From positions 1,736,001-1,800,000 of the forward strand of contig NZ_KB375270.1 in NCBI RefSeq assembly GCF_000314735.2: 64,000 nt of DNA, in the 5' to 3' direction. Under the pieces are notes generated by a model. The model was not told the origin of the DNA. It made no database searches and saw only the letters and a program-made list of their open reading frames with translations. Of the stretch, positions 34,979 to 45,135 are shown one piece after another. The first letter of the stretch is position 1. Each line of letters opens with the position of its first letter. The translations under genes and the position numbers were made by a program. The stretch is from Afipia felis ATCC 53690 (lineage in GTDB: Bacteria > Pseudomonadota > Alphaproteobacteria > Rhizobiales > Xanthobacteraceae).

Positions 34979-35738
34979 TTTCCGCCTCCTCGATGGTGTC
35001 GGCAAACAGCATGGTCTGGATGCGATGCTCCAGCTCGGCCGCCTCCTCACCCTGCACACCGCCGTTGAGCTCAGCCTTGACCTGGCCGGGATGCGGCGAC
35101 AGCAACAGGATGCGGTTGCCGATCTTGATCGCCTCAGGAATGGAATGCGTGACGAATAGCACCGTGAAGCGCGTTTCGTCCCAGAGTGCCAGCAATTCGT
35201 CCTGCATCTTGCGGCGCGTCAGCGCATCGAGCGCGGCGAACGGCTCGTCCATCAAGAGGATATCCGGCTCCATCGCCATGCCGCGCGCGATCGCCACGCG
35301 CTGCTTCATGCCGCCCGAGAGCATGTGCGGATGACTGTCGGCGAATTTTTCCAGATTGACCTTGCGGATGTAGTGCATGGCCTTCTCCTCGGCTTCACGC
35401 GCGCCGAGCTTGTTGGTGCACTGCAAGGGAAACATCACGTTTTCTTTGACGCTCTTCCAGGGCAGCAGCTGGTCGAACTCCTGAAACACCATCATCCGGT
35501 CAGGACCGGGATGGCGGATCACCTTGCTCTTCAGCTTCATCTCGCCCTCAGTGGGCGCCATATAGCCGCCGACGGCCTTCAGCAACGTCGATTTGCCGCA
35601 ACCCGAAGGGCCGAGCAGGATAAACCTGTCGCCCTGAAAAACATTGAAATCAACGCGATAGGTCGCGGTGATGAGATAGCTCGGCGTCCTGTATTGCAAC
35701 GTGACGCCCTTCACCTCCAATAACGGAGTTGCTGTCAT
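34971..35738 (-). CDS. ABC transporter ATP-binding protein, SsuB/TauB type
   Basis: A 255-aa ATPase: Walker A GPSGCGKST (43-51), signature LSGGMKQR, Walker B ILLMDEPFAALD, switch FVTHSIPEA, where the usual THD is THS. GGGAGGGAGG precedes the ATG. A 126-base gap separates it from the enoyl-CoA hydratase gene upstream, the widest in the operon, so an internal promoter is possible. Confidence 0.9.
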   Translation of the reverse strand: MTATPLLEVKGVTLQYRTPSYLITATYRVDFNVFQGDRFILLGPSGCGKSTLLKAVGGYMAPTEGEMKLKSKVIRHPGPDRMMVFQEFDQLLPWKSVKENVMFPLQCTNKLGAREAEEKAMHYIRKVNLEKFADSHPHMLSGGMKQRVAIARGMAMEPDILLMDEPFAALDALTRRKMQDELLALWDETRFTVLFVTHSIPEAIKIGNRILLLSPHPGQVKAELNGGVQGEEAAELEHRIQTMLFADTIEEAENV

Positions 35739-35864
35739 CGTTCCTCCCTCCCGTGCTTGTGTCCGCTGATTGCAGATCTTCTTGGCAGCCCGAACCTTAC
35801 TGAACCGGGCCCCGACGGTCTAATATAAAGTCTGATTGAATCGATGCCTGTTTTGGATCGATAG

Positions 35865-36635
35865 TCAGCGGCCTTCGAAATTCGGCTTACGTTTTTCGAT
35901 GAACGCTCGCATGCCTTCTTCTTGATCGCGAGACGCGAACAGCATCTCGAACGCCTTGCGCTCCAGCATCAGTCCGGCATCGAGCGAACTGTCCATTCCC
36001 GCCAGAACCACTTCCTTGATCTGTTCCACCGCAAGCGGTGGCATCGAGGCAATGGTTTTTGCAATACCTATGGCGGTCTCGACCACCTTATCATCCGGCA
36101 CGACGTCATTCACGAAACCGAGCCTGCGGGCTTCCTCCGCGGAGACATGCTCGCCGGTCAGCAGCATCTTCATGGCGCGATACTTACCGATTGCGCGGGT
36201 CAGCCGCTGCGTGGCACCGCCACCCGGCATGATACCGACGCTAACTTCGGACTGGCCGAACTTTGCTCCTTCGCCTGCCACAATGATATCGGCCTGCAGG
36301 GCCAGTTCGCAGCCGCCACCCAGCGCGAAACCATTGACCGCCGCAATTAACGGCTTGCGGCAACCCGCGACCACCTTCCAGAAATAAAGAACGCGCCGTG
36401 CCATCATATCGATCGGACTCGACTCGACAGCCTCCTTCAGGTCCGCACCGGCGGCGAACACGCGTTCATTACCCGTGATGACGATGCAGCGCGTGTTGCG
36501 ATCCGCCGCCAGCTTTTCGAACTGACTTGCCAGCTCCGCCCGCAAGGGATCGTTGAGCGCGTTGCGCGCCTCGGGACGATTGAGCTTCAACAATGCCACA
36601 TGCTCATGCGGCCGCTCCAGCAGGGTCAACGACAT
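35865..36635 (-). CDS. Enoyl-CoA hydratase
   Basis: A 256-aa crotonase. Oxyanion hole segments are VFAAGADL and NGFALGGGCELAL, and the hydratase Glu is present in FGQSEVSVGIMPGGG, unlike in the crotonase at 22784. The second family Glu position reads Lys (AMKMLLTG), as it does in PaaF-type hydratases. In this operon it would add water to crotonyl-CoA from glutaryl-CoA dehydrogenase. Soluble, usual length. Confidence 0.85.
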   Translation of the reverse strand: MSLTLLERPHEHVALLKLNRPEARNALNDPLRAELASQFEKLAADRNTRCIVITGNERVFAAGADLKEAVESSPIDMMARRVLYFWKVVAGCRKPLIAAVNGFALGGGCELALQADIIVAGEGAKFGQSEVSVGIMPGGGATQRLTRAIGKYRAMKMLLTGEHVSAEEARRLGFVNDVVPDDKVVETAIGIAKTIASMPPLAVEQIKEVVLAGMDSSLDAGLMLERKAFEMLFASRDQEEGMRAFIEKRKPNFEGR

Positions 36636-36686
36636 TCCGATCTCCTTAAACTCTTTTCCGTTCTGTAGCGCGGCTGAGCGTACACT

Positions 36687-38819
36687 CTATGCGTCATCAA
36701 GCATCATCAGCCAGTCGACGGCAGTAGCCGATTTTTCGCCCAACATAATGGGATTGAGATCGAGCGTCGAAAGTTTGGGACCAAGCGCCGCACCAAGACG
36801 AGACACCGCACAGATCATCTCGACGAGTCCCTTCCGGTCGACCGGAGGACGACCTCTCACGCCGGCCAGCACCGCCTTGCCATGCAACGCATCCAGCATG
36901 TCCGCCGCCTCGCCTTCGCAGAGCGGCACCTTGCGGAACACGACATCGCGCAGCACCTCGATCAGAACGCCGCCCAGGCCCGCCATGATAACCGGTCCAA
37001 AAACCGGATCGTTTTGCAGACCGATGACAAACTCGGTGTCGCCGCTCGCCATCGCCTGCACGACCACACCATGCAGCCTGGCATCCGGCTTATATTTTTT
37101 TGCGTTGGCGATGATCGTCTCGAAAGCCTGCCGCACCTTCGCTTCATCCGTGAGGCGCAGCATGACACCGCCTGCCTCAGTCTTGTGCAGAATGTCCGGC
37201 GACTCGATCTTTAGCACGACTGGATAGCCGAGTTTGTTGGCCGCTTGTGCGGCTTCGTCAGCAGAGGTCGCCAGTACCGTCGGGACATGCGCGATGCCGC
37301 ATTGATCGAGCAGCTTTACGCCGTCCATTGTGGAGATGACGCCTTTGGAGGGAAGATCGAGCTTCGGCAGCTTGATCGCCTTCCGGTCCTCGCGCCGCGC
37401 CAGCCATTTGCGCCGCATCTCGGCGTATTGCACAAGCGCAGCCACCGCATCCACCGCGGGCTCCGCACCGCGCAGCACCGCGATGCCTTCATTGCGCAGC
37501 GCGAGCACACCCGCTTCCGGGGCAGCTACCCAGCATACGACGAACGGCTTCGTCACCTGATCACGAACTTCGACGAGAACCTTCACTAGCTTCTCGACAT
37601 GCGCTTCCATCAACTGGAACCAGACGATGCCGACATCGACATTCGGATCGGCCAGCATCAGCTTGACGCTTTCGAGAAGCAAATTCGGATCGGCCACGAA
37701 CTGTCCGGTGACATCGACCGGATTACCCACCGCACCGAAACCAGGAATGACCTTCTGCAGCGCTGCCTGCGTCTCCGGCTGAAGCACCGGCACAGAAAGA
37801 CCGACCTCCTGCGCACGATCCGCCATCAGCACACCCGCGCCGCCGGATTGCGTCAACAGGCCGATGCCGTTGCCTTCCGGCAATTTGCAGCAGGACATTA
37901 CCTCGGCGATGTCGAGCATATGTTCTTCATTCCGCGCGCGGATGATGCCGTGCTGACGCACCACGCCATCAAACACCACATCGTCGCCTGCGAGCGATCC
38001 GGTATGCGAGGCGGCGGCGCGTGCGCCTGCGCCCAGTCGTCCGACCTTCGTCATGACCAGTGGCTTGCCCGCAACCATCGCCTGCTCCGCCAGCGCGACG
38101 AAATCCTCGCCGCCCTTCAAGCCCTCGATGTAGCCCGCGCCCATTTTGATGCGCGGATCGCGAATAACCTCGCCCATGATTTCAGAGAAAGTGAGGTCGG
38201 CTTCATTGCCGGTATTGACGAAATAGCCGAGCCCCAGCCCACGACGGCGCGCGAGCGCAGCGATGGCGGTGCCGAACGCGCCGGATTGCGTGACAAAGCC
38301 GATGGGTCCCGATGGCGTGTCGCTGTCGGCGTACTGGCTGAACGTCGCCAGCACGCTGTCAAACGAATTGATGAGACCAAGACAGTTCGGACCGCACAAC
38401 CGCACGCCGCCCTCGCGCGCAGCCGCCACGACGTCCTGTTCGTACTTGCGTCCCGCATCGCCGAGCTCGGAAAAGCCGGAGCTAAAAATGACGGCGACCG
38501 GCACACCTTTCGCGCCGAGCTCACGCACACAATTCAGAACTTCACTCGCCGGTAGAACAATGATCGCGAGATCGATCTCGTCGTCGATCGCCGCCACACT
38601 CGGATAGGCCTTCAACGGCCCGATCATGTCCGCCCGCGGGTTCACCGGATAAATACGGCCCTTGTAGCCTTTATCGAGCAAATGCTTGACCGGACGGCCG
38701 CTAACCTTGCGGAAGTCCGACGACGCGCCAAGGATCGCGATCGAACGCGGCGCCAGCAGCGCCTTCAATGCATCCTTCGCTTCACTTGCTTGCGGCTTCG
38801 TTTGTGTCATGGCCGTCAC
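36687..38819 (-). CDS. NDP-forming acyl-CoA synthetase (acetate-CoA ligase family)
   Basis: A 710-aa single-chain ligase: a CoA-binding Rossmann domain (IAILGASSD, 28-36), two succinyl-CoA-synthetase-like domains with the phosphorylated His272 in SHTGSLAG, and a C-terminal ATP-grasp domain (LGYPVVLKIESPDI, HKTEAGGV). It makes an acyl-CoA from acid, CoA and ATP, releasing ADP and phosphate. Start is GTG at 38819, which has AGGAGA at the right distance; the ATG three codons on is too far. It is 33 bases after the glutaryl-CoA dehydrogenase gene, so glutarate is the likely acid. Confidence 0.85.
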   Translation of the reverse strand: MTAMTQTKPQASEAKDALKALLAPRSIAILGASSDFRKVSGRPVKHLLDKGYKGRIYPVNPRADMIGPLKAYPSVAAIDDEIDLAIIVLPASEVLNCVRELGAKGVPVAVIFSSGFSELGDAGRKYEQDVVAAAREGGVRLCGPNCLGLINSFDSVLATFSQYADSDTPSGPIGFVTQSGAFGTAIAALARRRGLGLGYFVNTGNEADLTFSEIMGEVIRDPRIKMGAGYIEGLKGGEDFVALAEQAMVAGKPLVMTKVGRLGAGARAAASHTGSLAGDDVVFDGVVRQHGIIRARNEEHMLDIAEVMSCCKLPEGNGIGLLTQSGGAGVLMADRAQEVGLSVPVLQPETQAALQKVIPGFGAVGNPVDVTGQFVADPNLLLESVKLMLADPNVDVGIVWFQLMEAHVEKLVKVLVEVRDQVTKPFVVCWVAAPEAGVLALRNEGIAVLRGAEPAVDAVAALVQYAEMRRKWLARREDRKAIKLPKLDLPSKGVISTMDGVKLLDQCGIAHVPTVLATSADEAAQAANKLGYPVVLKIESPDILHKTEAGGVMLRLTDEAKVRQAFETIIANAKKYKPDARLHGVVVQAMASGDTEFVIGLQNDPVFGPVIMAGLGGVLIEVLRDVVFRKVPLCEGEAADMLDALHGKAVLAGVRGRPPVDRKGLVEMICAVSRLGAALGPKLSTLDLNPIMLGEKSATAVDWLMMLDDA

Positions 38820-38852
38820 GTCAGTCTCCTAAGGATTCGCTATGTTTCTTGA

Positions 38853-40076
38853 TTAATTGAACGCCGAGATACCGGTCTGAGCCCGACCGAGCACCAGCGC
38901 GTGGATATCATGCGTGCCTTCGAGCGTATTGACGGTCTCGAGATTCATCAGGTGGCGGATGACATGATACTCATCCGAAATGCCGTTACCGCCATGAATG
39001 TCACGCGCCGCACGTGCGATGTCGAGCGCCTTGCCCGCACAATTGCGTTTCAGCAACGACAGCATTTCCGGCGTGGCCTTACCCTCGTCGCGAAGGCGGC
39101 TGACGTGCAGACAGGCAAGAAGCCCGATCGAAATTTCCGTCTGCATGTCCGCGAGCTTTTTCTGAATGAGTTGGTTGGCCGCGAGTGGTCGGCCGAACTG
39201 CTTGCGATCCATGGAATACTGTCGCGCAGCATGCCAGCAAAACTCGGCCGCCCCCATCGCGCCCCAGATGATGCCGAAACGCGCGTTGTTCAGGCAGCCA
39301 AACGGTCCTTTCAATCCCTGTACGCCCGGCAACAGATTCTCCTCGGGAACGAACACGTCTTCCATGAAGATCTGTCCGGTCGGCGAGGCGCGCACGGAGA
39401 ACTTGTTCTCTATCTTGGCAGTGGATAGGCCAGCCATGCCGCGCTCCAGAACAAAGCCGCGGATGACATCTTCATCGTCCTTCGCCCACACCACCATGAT
39501 GTCGGCGATCGGCGCGTGGGTGATCCATGTCTTGCCACCGGTCAGGCGATAGCCGCCGGGTACTTTCTTCGCGCGCGTCTTCATGCCGCCGGGATCGGAG
39601 CCATGATCCGGCTCAGTCAGCCCGAAGCAGCCGAGAATCTCACCCTTCGCCATCGCGGGCAAATATTTCTGCCGCTGCGCTTCCGACCCGTAGGCGTAAA
39701 TCGGCACCATCGAGAGCGTGGTCTGCACACCGAGCGCCGAACGGAAGCTCGTGTCCACCCGCTCGAACTCACGCATGATCAGCCCGTACGACACATAACT
39801 GATACCCGCACAGCCATAACCATCGATAGTCGCACCGAGAAACCCGAGATCGGCCATTTCCTTCATGACCGTTCGGTCGAACGATTCATCGCGATTTGCT
39901 TCGAGGATCCGCGGCATCAGATGCGACTGCGCATAATCGCGTGCCGTGTCGCGGATCAGTTTTTCATCCTCGTTCAGCAGATCTTCAAGCAGGAGTGGAT
40001 CGTCCCAGTGAAACATTCCACCTGTCAGCGTCACGGTGCTGGCATCGACCGGCTTGTCTGCAACTGCTGAAGTCAT
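38853..40076 (-). CDS. gcdH: Glutaryl-CoA dehydrogenase
   Basis: A 407-aa acyl-CoA dehydrogenase of the decarboxylating glutaryl type, converting glutaryl-CoA to crotonyl-CoA and CO2 with electrons passed to electron-transfer flavoprotein. Diagnostic residues: Arg112 in the FRSALGVQ segment, matching the human Arg94 that holds the free carboxylate, and catalytic Glu386 in [10 protein letters not shown]. The C-terminus [11 protein letters not shown] is typical of the family. Neighbours supply the ligase before and the hydratase, dehydrogenase and thiolase after this step. Confidence 0.93.
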   Translation of the reverse strand: MTSAVADKPVDASTVTLTGGMFHWDDPLLLEDLLNEDEKLIRDTARDYAQSHLMPRILEANRDESFDRTVMKEMADLGFLGATIDGYGCAGISYVSYGLIMREFERVDTSFRSALGVQTTLSMVPIYAYGSEAQRQKYLPAMAKGEILGCFGLTEPDHGSDPGGMKTRAKKVPGGYRLTGGKTWITHAPIADIMVVWAKDDEDVIRGFVLERGMAGLSTAKIENKFSVRASPTGQIFMEDVFVPEENLLPGVQGLKGPFGCLNNARFGIIWGAMGAAEFCWHAARQYSMDRKQFGRPLAANQLIQKKLADMQTEISIGLLACLHVSRLRDEGKATPEMLSLLKRNCAGKALDIARAARDIHGGNGISDEYHVIRHLMNLETVNTLEGTHDIHALVLGRAQTGISAFN

Positions 40077-40121
40077 GACGTTACCCTTTACAATTCCATG
40101 CGCGGATTGAGACAGACGTGC

Positions 40122-41156
40122 TCAGCTCCCGGGGGTCGCGTGGATCTCGGGGAAGAACAGATCCTTCCAGTCCGCAGGCGTCTTATTGACAAGACCGACC
40201 TGCTTCATGAACGCCGCATACTTCATGATGCCCTTGGGCGTCGTGGTGTACTCGGTGTGCGGATGATTCAGAATTTCCAAGGTGTCCTTGAGCGACTCCT
40301 TATTGTCGGTGCTCTTGACGTAAATCTCGGCGGCCTTCTGCTTATCCGCGTTGATGAAATCAATCGCCTCCTGGAAAGCAGCGAGAAACGCCTTGTAGAC
40401 CTTCGGATTTTCCTTGTGGAACTTGCTGGTGGTCCAGACCACTTCGCAGGTTGCCGGCCCGAGCACGTCATACGAGTCCAGCACCTTGTGAATGCCGGGC
40501 TTCGTTAGCTCCTGGAAGTTGTACGGCGGCGAAGCGAAATGGCTGTCGATAGCACCCATGTTGGACAGCATTTGCGACATTGCTTCGGGGTGCGCCAGCG
40601 TCACGCCGTTCTTGTCGAGACGGCGCGCCTGATCCGGACCCCACTCCTTCGCGGCTGCCATTTGAAGCATGATCGCCTGAATCGAGATGCCGGCGGCCGG
40701 CATCGCGATGCGGTTCTTGTCGGTAATGTCTTTGATTGTCTTTACTGAGGGATCACGCGTATTCAGATAGATCGGCAGCGAGTCCATCGCCGCGACGCCT
40801 TTGACGTCCAGATTGCCCTGCGTCTTGCTCCACAGAATCAGGAACGGCGGCACGCCACCCGAGGCGAAATCGAGATTGCCAGAGATCAGCGCTTCGTTCA
40901 TGACGTTGCCGCCCGTCATCCGCTGCCATTTGACCGCAAGATTGGGAATGCCGGCTTTCGCGGCCTGCTTCTCCATAAGCTGGTTCTGCTCCATGATAAT
41001 CAGAGGCAAAAACAGCAGACCGTATTGCTTGGCGATAGTGACCTGATTCACCTCGGCACGCGCTGGCGCCTGGTTGAGTGCAACACTGGCGAAAGCGACG
41101 GAAGCAAGCAAAGCAGTCTTGGCAACAAGACCTTTCATCCAAAGAGACGTTCTCAT
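40122..41156 (-). CDS. ABC transporter substrate-binding protein, NitT/TauT type (copy 1)
   Basis: A 344-aa periplasmic binding protein with a signal peptide to about residue 34 (ARA|E). It begins VTIAKQYGLLFLPLIIMEQNQL and ends WKDLFFPEIHATPGS. GGGAGAG precedes the ATG. It is a tandem relative of the next gene, sharing overall order and the WKDLFFPEIH C-terminus. It probably feeds the permease/ATPase pair at 34082-35738; the ligand is likely a dicarboxylate. Confidence 0.85.
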   Translation of the reverse strand: MRTSLWMKGLVAKTALLASVAFASVALNQAPARAEVNQVTIAKQYGLLFLPLIIMEQNQLMEKQAAKAGIPNLAVKWQRMTGGNVMNEALISGNLDFASGGVPPFLILWSKTQGNLDVKGVAAMDSLPIYLNTRDPSVKTIKDITDKNRIAMPAAGISIQAIMLQMAAAKEWGPDQARRLDKNGVTLAHPEAMSQMLSNMGAIDSHFASPPYNFQELTKPGIHKVLDSYDVLGPATCEVVWTTSKFHKENPKVYKAFLAAFQEAIDFINADKQKAAEIYVKSTDNKESLKDTLEILNHPHTEYTTTPKGIMKYAAFMKQVGLVNKTPADWKDLFFPEIHATPGS

Positions 41157-41197
41157 TCTACTCTCCCGATAAATGTGCGTTTATTGGCGTGTCCGGC

Positions 41198-42208
41198 TCA
41201 GCTTCCGGGCAGCGAGTGAATCTCCGGAAAGAACAGGTCTTTCCAGCTCTTCGGCTTTTCCTTGATGGACCCCATCCGGTACATGAAGTCCGAATATTTC
41301 GTGATGTTGTGCGGAACGATGGTGAATTCCATCGACGACTTGTCGGTGAGCATCATCACCAGTTCATCGATCGAATAGGCCTTATTGCGGTCCGCATCCT
41401 GGAAGATCTGTGCGGCCTTCTTCGGATCCTTGTTAATCAGATCGATGGATTCCTTGTAAGCGGCGAAGAAGGCCGCATACAGCTTCGGATTCTCGTCGTG
41501 GAATTTCTTCGTCGTCCAGATCAGGTTGTTGGTGCTAGGGCCGCCCAGGACATCATATGACTTCAGCACGGTGTGGATGCCGGGCGTTGCGATCTCTTTA
41601 TAATAGAAGGGTGGTGCGGACGCCGCGCTGTTGATCTCCCCAACTCCGGAGAGCAATGCGGCGCTACCCTCTGCATAAGAGCGTGAAGTCGTCAAAGGCT
41701 CCAGCTTGTAGGCATTGCCGGGTCCGAACGCCTTCTCGGCGGCCATCTGCAGCACGATCGCATTGACCGACACTTTCACCGCTGGCAACGCTATGCGGTC
41801 CTTGTCGGTGAAATCCTTGATCGTCTTGACGTTAGGATTGCGGGTGTTGATATAAATCTGCGAGGTGGTTTGCGCTGCAACGCCGCGTACTTGGCCATTA
41901 CTCTTGGCCCAGAGCGTAATCAGAGGTGCAACACCGCCCGAGGCGATATCGAGACTGCCTGACAGCAAGGCGTCGTTCATGACGTTGCCAGCGGCAAACT
42001 TCGACCACTCTACTTTGATATCTTTGAGTCCAGCAGCAGCCGCATGCTTTTCGATGAGCTTTTCATGCTCCATCACGGCCAGAGGCAGATAAGACAGGCC
42101 CGGCTGTCTCGCCAACCTGATTTCGGATACATCCGCTGCCGCTGGTTGCAAGGATAACGCAACCGCAGTCAACGATAGGCACGCCAACGCAATTCGCCGA
42201 ACGCTCAT
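41198..42208 (-). CDS. ABC transporter substrate-binding protein, NitT/TauT type (copy 2)
   Basis: A 336-aa periplasmic binding protein with a signal peptide to about residue 25 (AAA|D). Starts IRLARQPGLSYLPLAVMEHEKL and ends WKDLFFPEIHSLPGS, the same tail as copy 1 forty-one bases downstream. AGGGAGGG precedes its ATG. Two binding proteins for one permease suggests two ligands, or a recent duplication followed by drift. Confidence 0.85.
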   Translation of the reverse strand: MSVRRIALACLSLTAVALSLQPAAADVSEIRLARQPGLSYLPLAVMEHEKLIEKHAAAAGLKDIKVEWSKFAAGNVMNDALLSGSLDIASGGVAPLITLWAKSNGQVRGVAAQTTSQIYINTRNPNVKTIKDFTDKDRIALPAVKVSVNAIVLQMAAEKAFGPGNAYKLEPLTTSRSYAEGSAALLSGVGEINSAASAPPFYYKEIATPGIHTVLKSYDVLGGPSTNNLIWTTKKFHDENPKLYAAFFAAYKESIDLINKDPKKAAQIFQDADRNKAYSIDELVMMLTDKSSMEFTIVPHNITKYSDFMYRMGSIKEKPKSWKDLFFPEIHSLPGS

Positions 42209-42287
42209 GGTACCCTCCCTGTTTGGTGACCGCGCCCCGTTTTAATGTGCTTGTCTGCACCGGGGTCGCGGCCTGTCGATTAAGTCA

Positions 42288-43490
42288 TCAAGGTCTCTCC
42301 AGAACCATTGCAATCCCCTGCCCGACGCCGACGCACATACTGACGACAGCACGCTTGGCGTTACGCCGCTGCAGTTCACGGATAGCCGTCAAAACAAGGC
42401 GCGGGCCGGATGCGCCGAGCGGATGCCCGACCGCGATCGCACCACCATTGGGATTGACGCGATCGTCTTTCCCGTCGACACTGAGTTGCTTGAGGCAGGC
42501 CAGCACCTGTGCCGAGAACGCCTCGTTGATTTCGATCACATCCATCTGATCGAGCGACAGGTTGGCGCGCTTCAGCGCCTTGTGGATCGCAGGCACAGGA
42601 CCAATGCCCATCACGCGTGGCTCAACGCCGACACTTGCCGCTGAGAGAATGCGAACGAGCGGCGCGCTGCCGGCGCTCTCGCCCATCTTGCGCGAACCTA
42701 CGGTCAGCGCGACAGCGCCGTCGTTGATGCCCGAGGAGTTTCCGGCAGTGGTCACGCCGCCTTCATGGATCGCCCGCAAACCCGACAGCGCCTCAAGCGA
42801 CGCATCCGCGCGCGGAAATTCATCGGCGGCTACAGTGGTCTGGGTCCCCTTCTTCGGTCCTGCTACCTGGATCGGCGCGATCTCCTCGTCGAAGAAACCC
42901 GCCGTCTTGGCGGCCGCATAGCGTTGCTGCGAACGCAATGCGAACTGGTCGACCTCGTCGCGACTCAACTGATGTTCGCGCGCAAGGTTATCCGCAGTCT
43001 GCGGCATGGTGTCGGCGCCGAACTTCTTTTCGATTTCACGGTTCGGAAAGCGTGAGCCAACGGCAGAATCGAAAATCTTCATGTCGCGGGAGAAGGCCGC
43101 TTCGGCCTTGCCCATTACGAACGGCGCGCGGCTCATGCTCTCCACACCACCGGCAAGGAACAGATCGCCTTCACCCGCGGTGATCGCGTGCGCCGCGCTC
43201 ACCACCGCGCCGAGGCCGCTGCCGCAATTGCGCTGGATCACGGTGCCGCCGAGATCAGTCGGAAAGCCCGCCATCAGCGACGCATGACGCGCGACGCACC
43301 GGCTATCCTCGCCCGCCTGATTGGCGCAGCCGACAATGACATCCTCAAACTGCTCGGCCTTGAATTTGCTGCGCCCCATCAGGGCCTGCATCACCTGCGC
43401 CAGAAGATCGTCAGGGCGAATCCGCGCCAAACCTCCCGCTTGCCGGCCGAACGGCGAGCGCACTCCGTCATAGATATAAGCGTCCAACAT
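42288..43490 (-). CDS. Acetyl-CoA acyltransferase (thiolase)
   Basis: A 400-aa thiolase. Catalytic residues all appear: nucleophile Cys89 (QRNCGSG), His356 (VGHPLGASGPR) and Cys386 (SMCVGVGQG), with NEAFSAQVL before them. The size and N-terminus resemble degradative 3-oxoadipyl/acetoacetyl-CoA thiolases. In this operon it would split acetoacetyl-CoA into two acetyl-CoA. GGAGAG precedes the ATG at 43490. Confidence 0.9.
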   Translation of the reverse strand: MLDAYIYDGVRSPFGRQAGGLARIRPDDLLAQVMQALMGRSKFKAEQFEDVIVGCANQAGEDSRCVARHASLMAGFPTDLGGTVIQRNCGSGLGAVVSAAHAITAGEGDLFLAGGVESMSRAPFVMGKAEAAFSRDMKIFDSAVGSRFPNREIEKKFGADTMPQTADNLAREHQLSRDEVDQFALRSQQRYAAAKTAGFFDEEIAPIQVAGPKKGTQTTVAADEFPRADASLEALSGLRAIHEGGVTTAGNSSGINDGAVALTVGSRKMGESAGSAPLVRILSAASVGVEPRVMGIGPVPAIHKALKRANLSLDQMDVIEINEAFSAQVLACLKQLSVDGKDDRVNPNGGAIAVGHPLGASGPRLVLTAIRELQRRNAKRAVVSMCVGVGQGIAMVLERP

Positions 43491-43516
43491 TCATCTCTCC
43501 TTTGGCGCAATGCGCC

Positions 43517-45043
43517 TCAATCCTGCAGCGTCAACGAAACCCCGAGCTCGGCGCGGCGCGTGAGCCAAAGATTCGAGCGGTAGCGCGGATCACCATATCG
43601 TCGCTGCATGTTGTTCAGAATTTTGTGCAAAGTGCCGGCGCCCAGCGCGTCGCCGAACCCGAGCGGGCCATGCGGATAGCCGAGACCGAGCTTGACCGCC
43701 TTGTCGATATCAGCGGCTGATGCCGTCCGGTTCTGCGCGATCGACGCGCCGATATTGGCAATCATCGCAATGATGCGCTGGGCGATAAAGCCGGGGCTGT
43801 CGCGCGTCACGGTGACCGCAACGCCGTCGCTGCTAAACAGCGTCCTCGCCGCGTCGACATAGGAAGCCTCGGTGACAGGCGTCGACATGATGGTGCGGCG
43901 CTTGCCGAGATCCAGCAATGTATCCACCGCGACCACGCGCTTGGCATCCAGCCCCTGCTCGACCGCGCAATGGGTTGCATCGTCCCCGAGGGGCGTCACC
44001 AGGCAGAGCGCTGAAGCCGAAGGCTTGGCGCCGTCCTCCATCTTGACATCGAGTGTCTTCAGCAGGGCGATCAGTTTCTCCGCCTGAGCCGGTTCGGCCT
44101 TGCTGACCCAGACCGGATAGGGCGATGAAGAAGCGCCCTTGACCTCGGCGGCAGGAGCCGCGTCCTTCTGCTCACTGTAATCGTAGAACCCGCGCTTGGT
44201 CTTGCGGCCAAGCATCCCGGCATCGAGGCGGCTCTGCATCAGGACTGAGGGCCGATAACGCGGCTCATGATAGAACTGGGTATAAATTGCTTCTGTCGCC
44301 GGATGATTGACGTCGAGACCGACGAGATCGAGCAGCACAAACGGTCCCATGCGGAAACCTGCCGTTTCGTGCATGACGGCATCGACATCCTCGAAGGTCG
44401 CAATGCCTTCCGACACCAGATGCGCGGCTTCGAGCGTGTAGGCACGACCGACCTGATTGACGAGGAAGCCCGGCGCATCCTTGATTCTGACCGGCTCACG
44501 GCCCATGCGGCGGCCGACATCCATCAGCGCATCGCCGACGGCAGGCAGTGTCTGCAGACCGTCGATGACCTCAACGAGTTTCATCGCCGGCACGGGATTG
44601 AAGAAATGGAATCCGGCCACGCGCTCGGGGTGACTGCATTTCGACGCGATCGTCGTGATCGAGAGCGAAGAGGTATTGCTCGCGATAATGCAATCGTCCG
44701 AAACGATGCCTTCGAGTTGTGCCAGCAGCGCCTGCTTGACGTCGAGCTTCTCGATCACAGCCTCAATCACGAGGCGACACTCGGACAATTGCTCTACATT
44801 CTGGACCGGCTTGATCCGGGCGAGCGCCTGATCCATCGCGCCCTGGTCGAGCGTGCCCTTTTCTTTCAGACGCGCCAGCGCTTTTTCGATGGATTTCACG
44901 GCATCTGCAACAGCTTCCGGACGGCTGTCCGTCAGCAGCACGGTCATTCCGCCCGTCGCCGCAACCTGGGCAATACCTCGCCCCATGGCACCGGCGCCGA
45001 TCACACCGATAACCAAACCCTCTTTTGGCAGAATGCTTTCCAC
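43517..45043 (-). CDS. 3-hydroxyacyl-CoA dehydrogenase
   Basis: A 508-aa NAD-dependent enzyme of the PaaH type with an N-terminal Rossmann fold (GVIGAGAMGRGIAQV), the catalytic-region motif FHFFNPVPAMKLVEVI, and two C-terminal substrate-binding domains (the second from about residue 400, duplicated in long members). It would oxidise 3-hydroxybutyryl-CoA. Start is GTG at 45043 with AGGGAG before it. First gene of a nine-gene operon and divergent from a LysR gene. Confidence 0.9.
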   Translation of the reverse strand: MESILPKEGLVIGVIGAGAMGRGIAQVAATGGMTVLLTDSRPEAVADAVKSIEKALARLKEKGTLDQGAMDQALARIKPVQNVEQLSECRLVIEAVIEKLDVKQALLAQLEGIVSDDCIIASNTSSLSITTIASKCSHPERVAGFHFFNPVPAMKLVEVIDGLQTLPAVGDALMDVGRRMGREPVRIKDAPGFLVNQVGRAYTLEAAHLVSEGIATFEDVDAVMHETAGFRMGPFVLLDLVGLDVNHPATEAIYTQFYHEPRYRPSVLMQSRLDAGMLGRKTKRGFYDYSEQKDAAPAAEVKGASSSPYPVWVSKAEPAQAEKLIALLKTLDVKMEDGAKPSASALCLVTPLGDDATHCAVEQGLDAKRVVAVDTLLDLGKRRTIMSTPVTEASYVDAARTLFSSDGVAVTVTRDSPGFIAQRIIAMIANIGASIAQNRTASAADIDKAVKLGLGYPHGPLGFGDALGAGTLHKILNNMQRRYGDPRYRSNLWLTRRAELGVSLTLQD

Positions 45044-45135
45044 CCGCGTCTCCCTGTTCCGCTTGTTGCGGTTTCTCGGCTTGCCCGTTTGATCGGGTTG
45101 CCGCTTTCGAAGGAAGACTAGGAAGCGACCGAACG

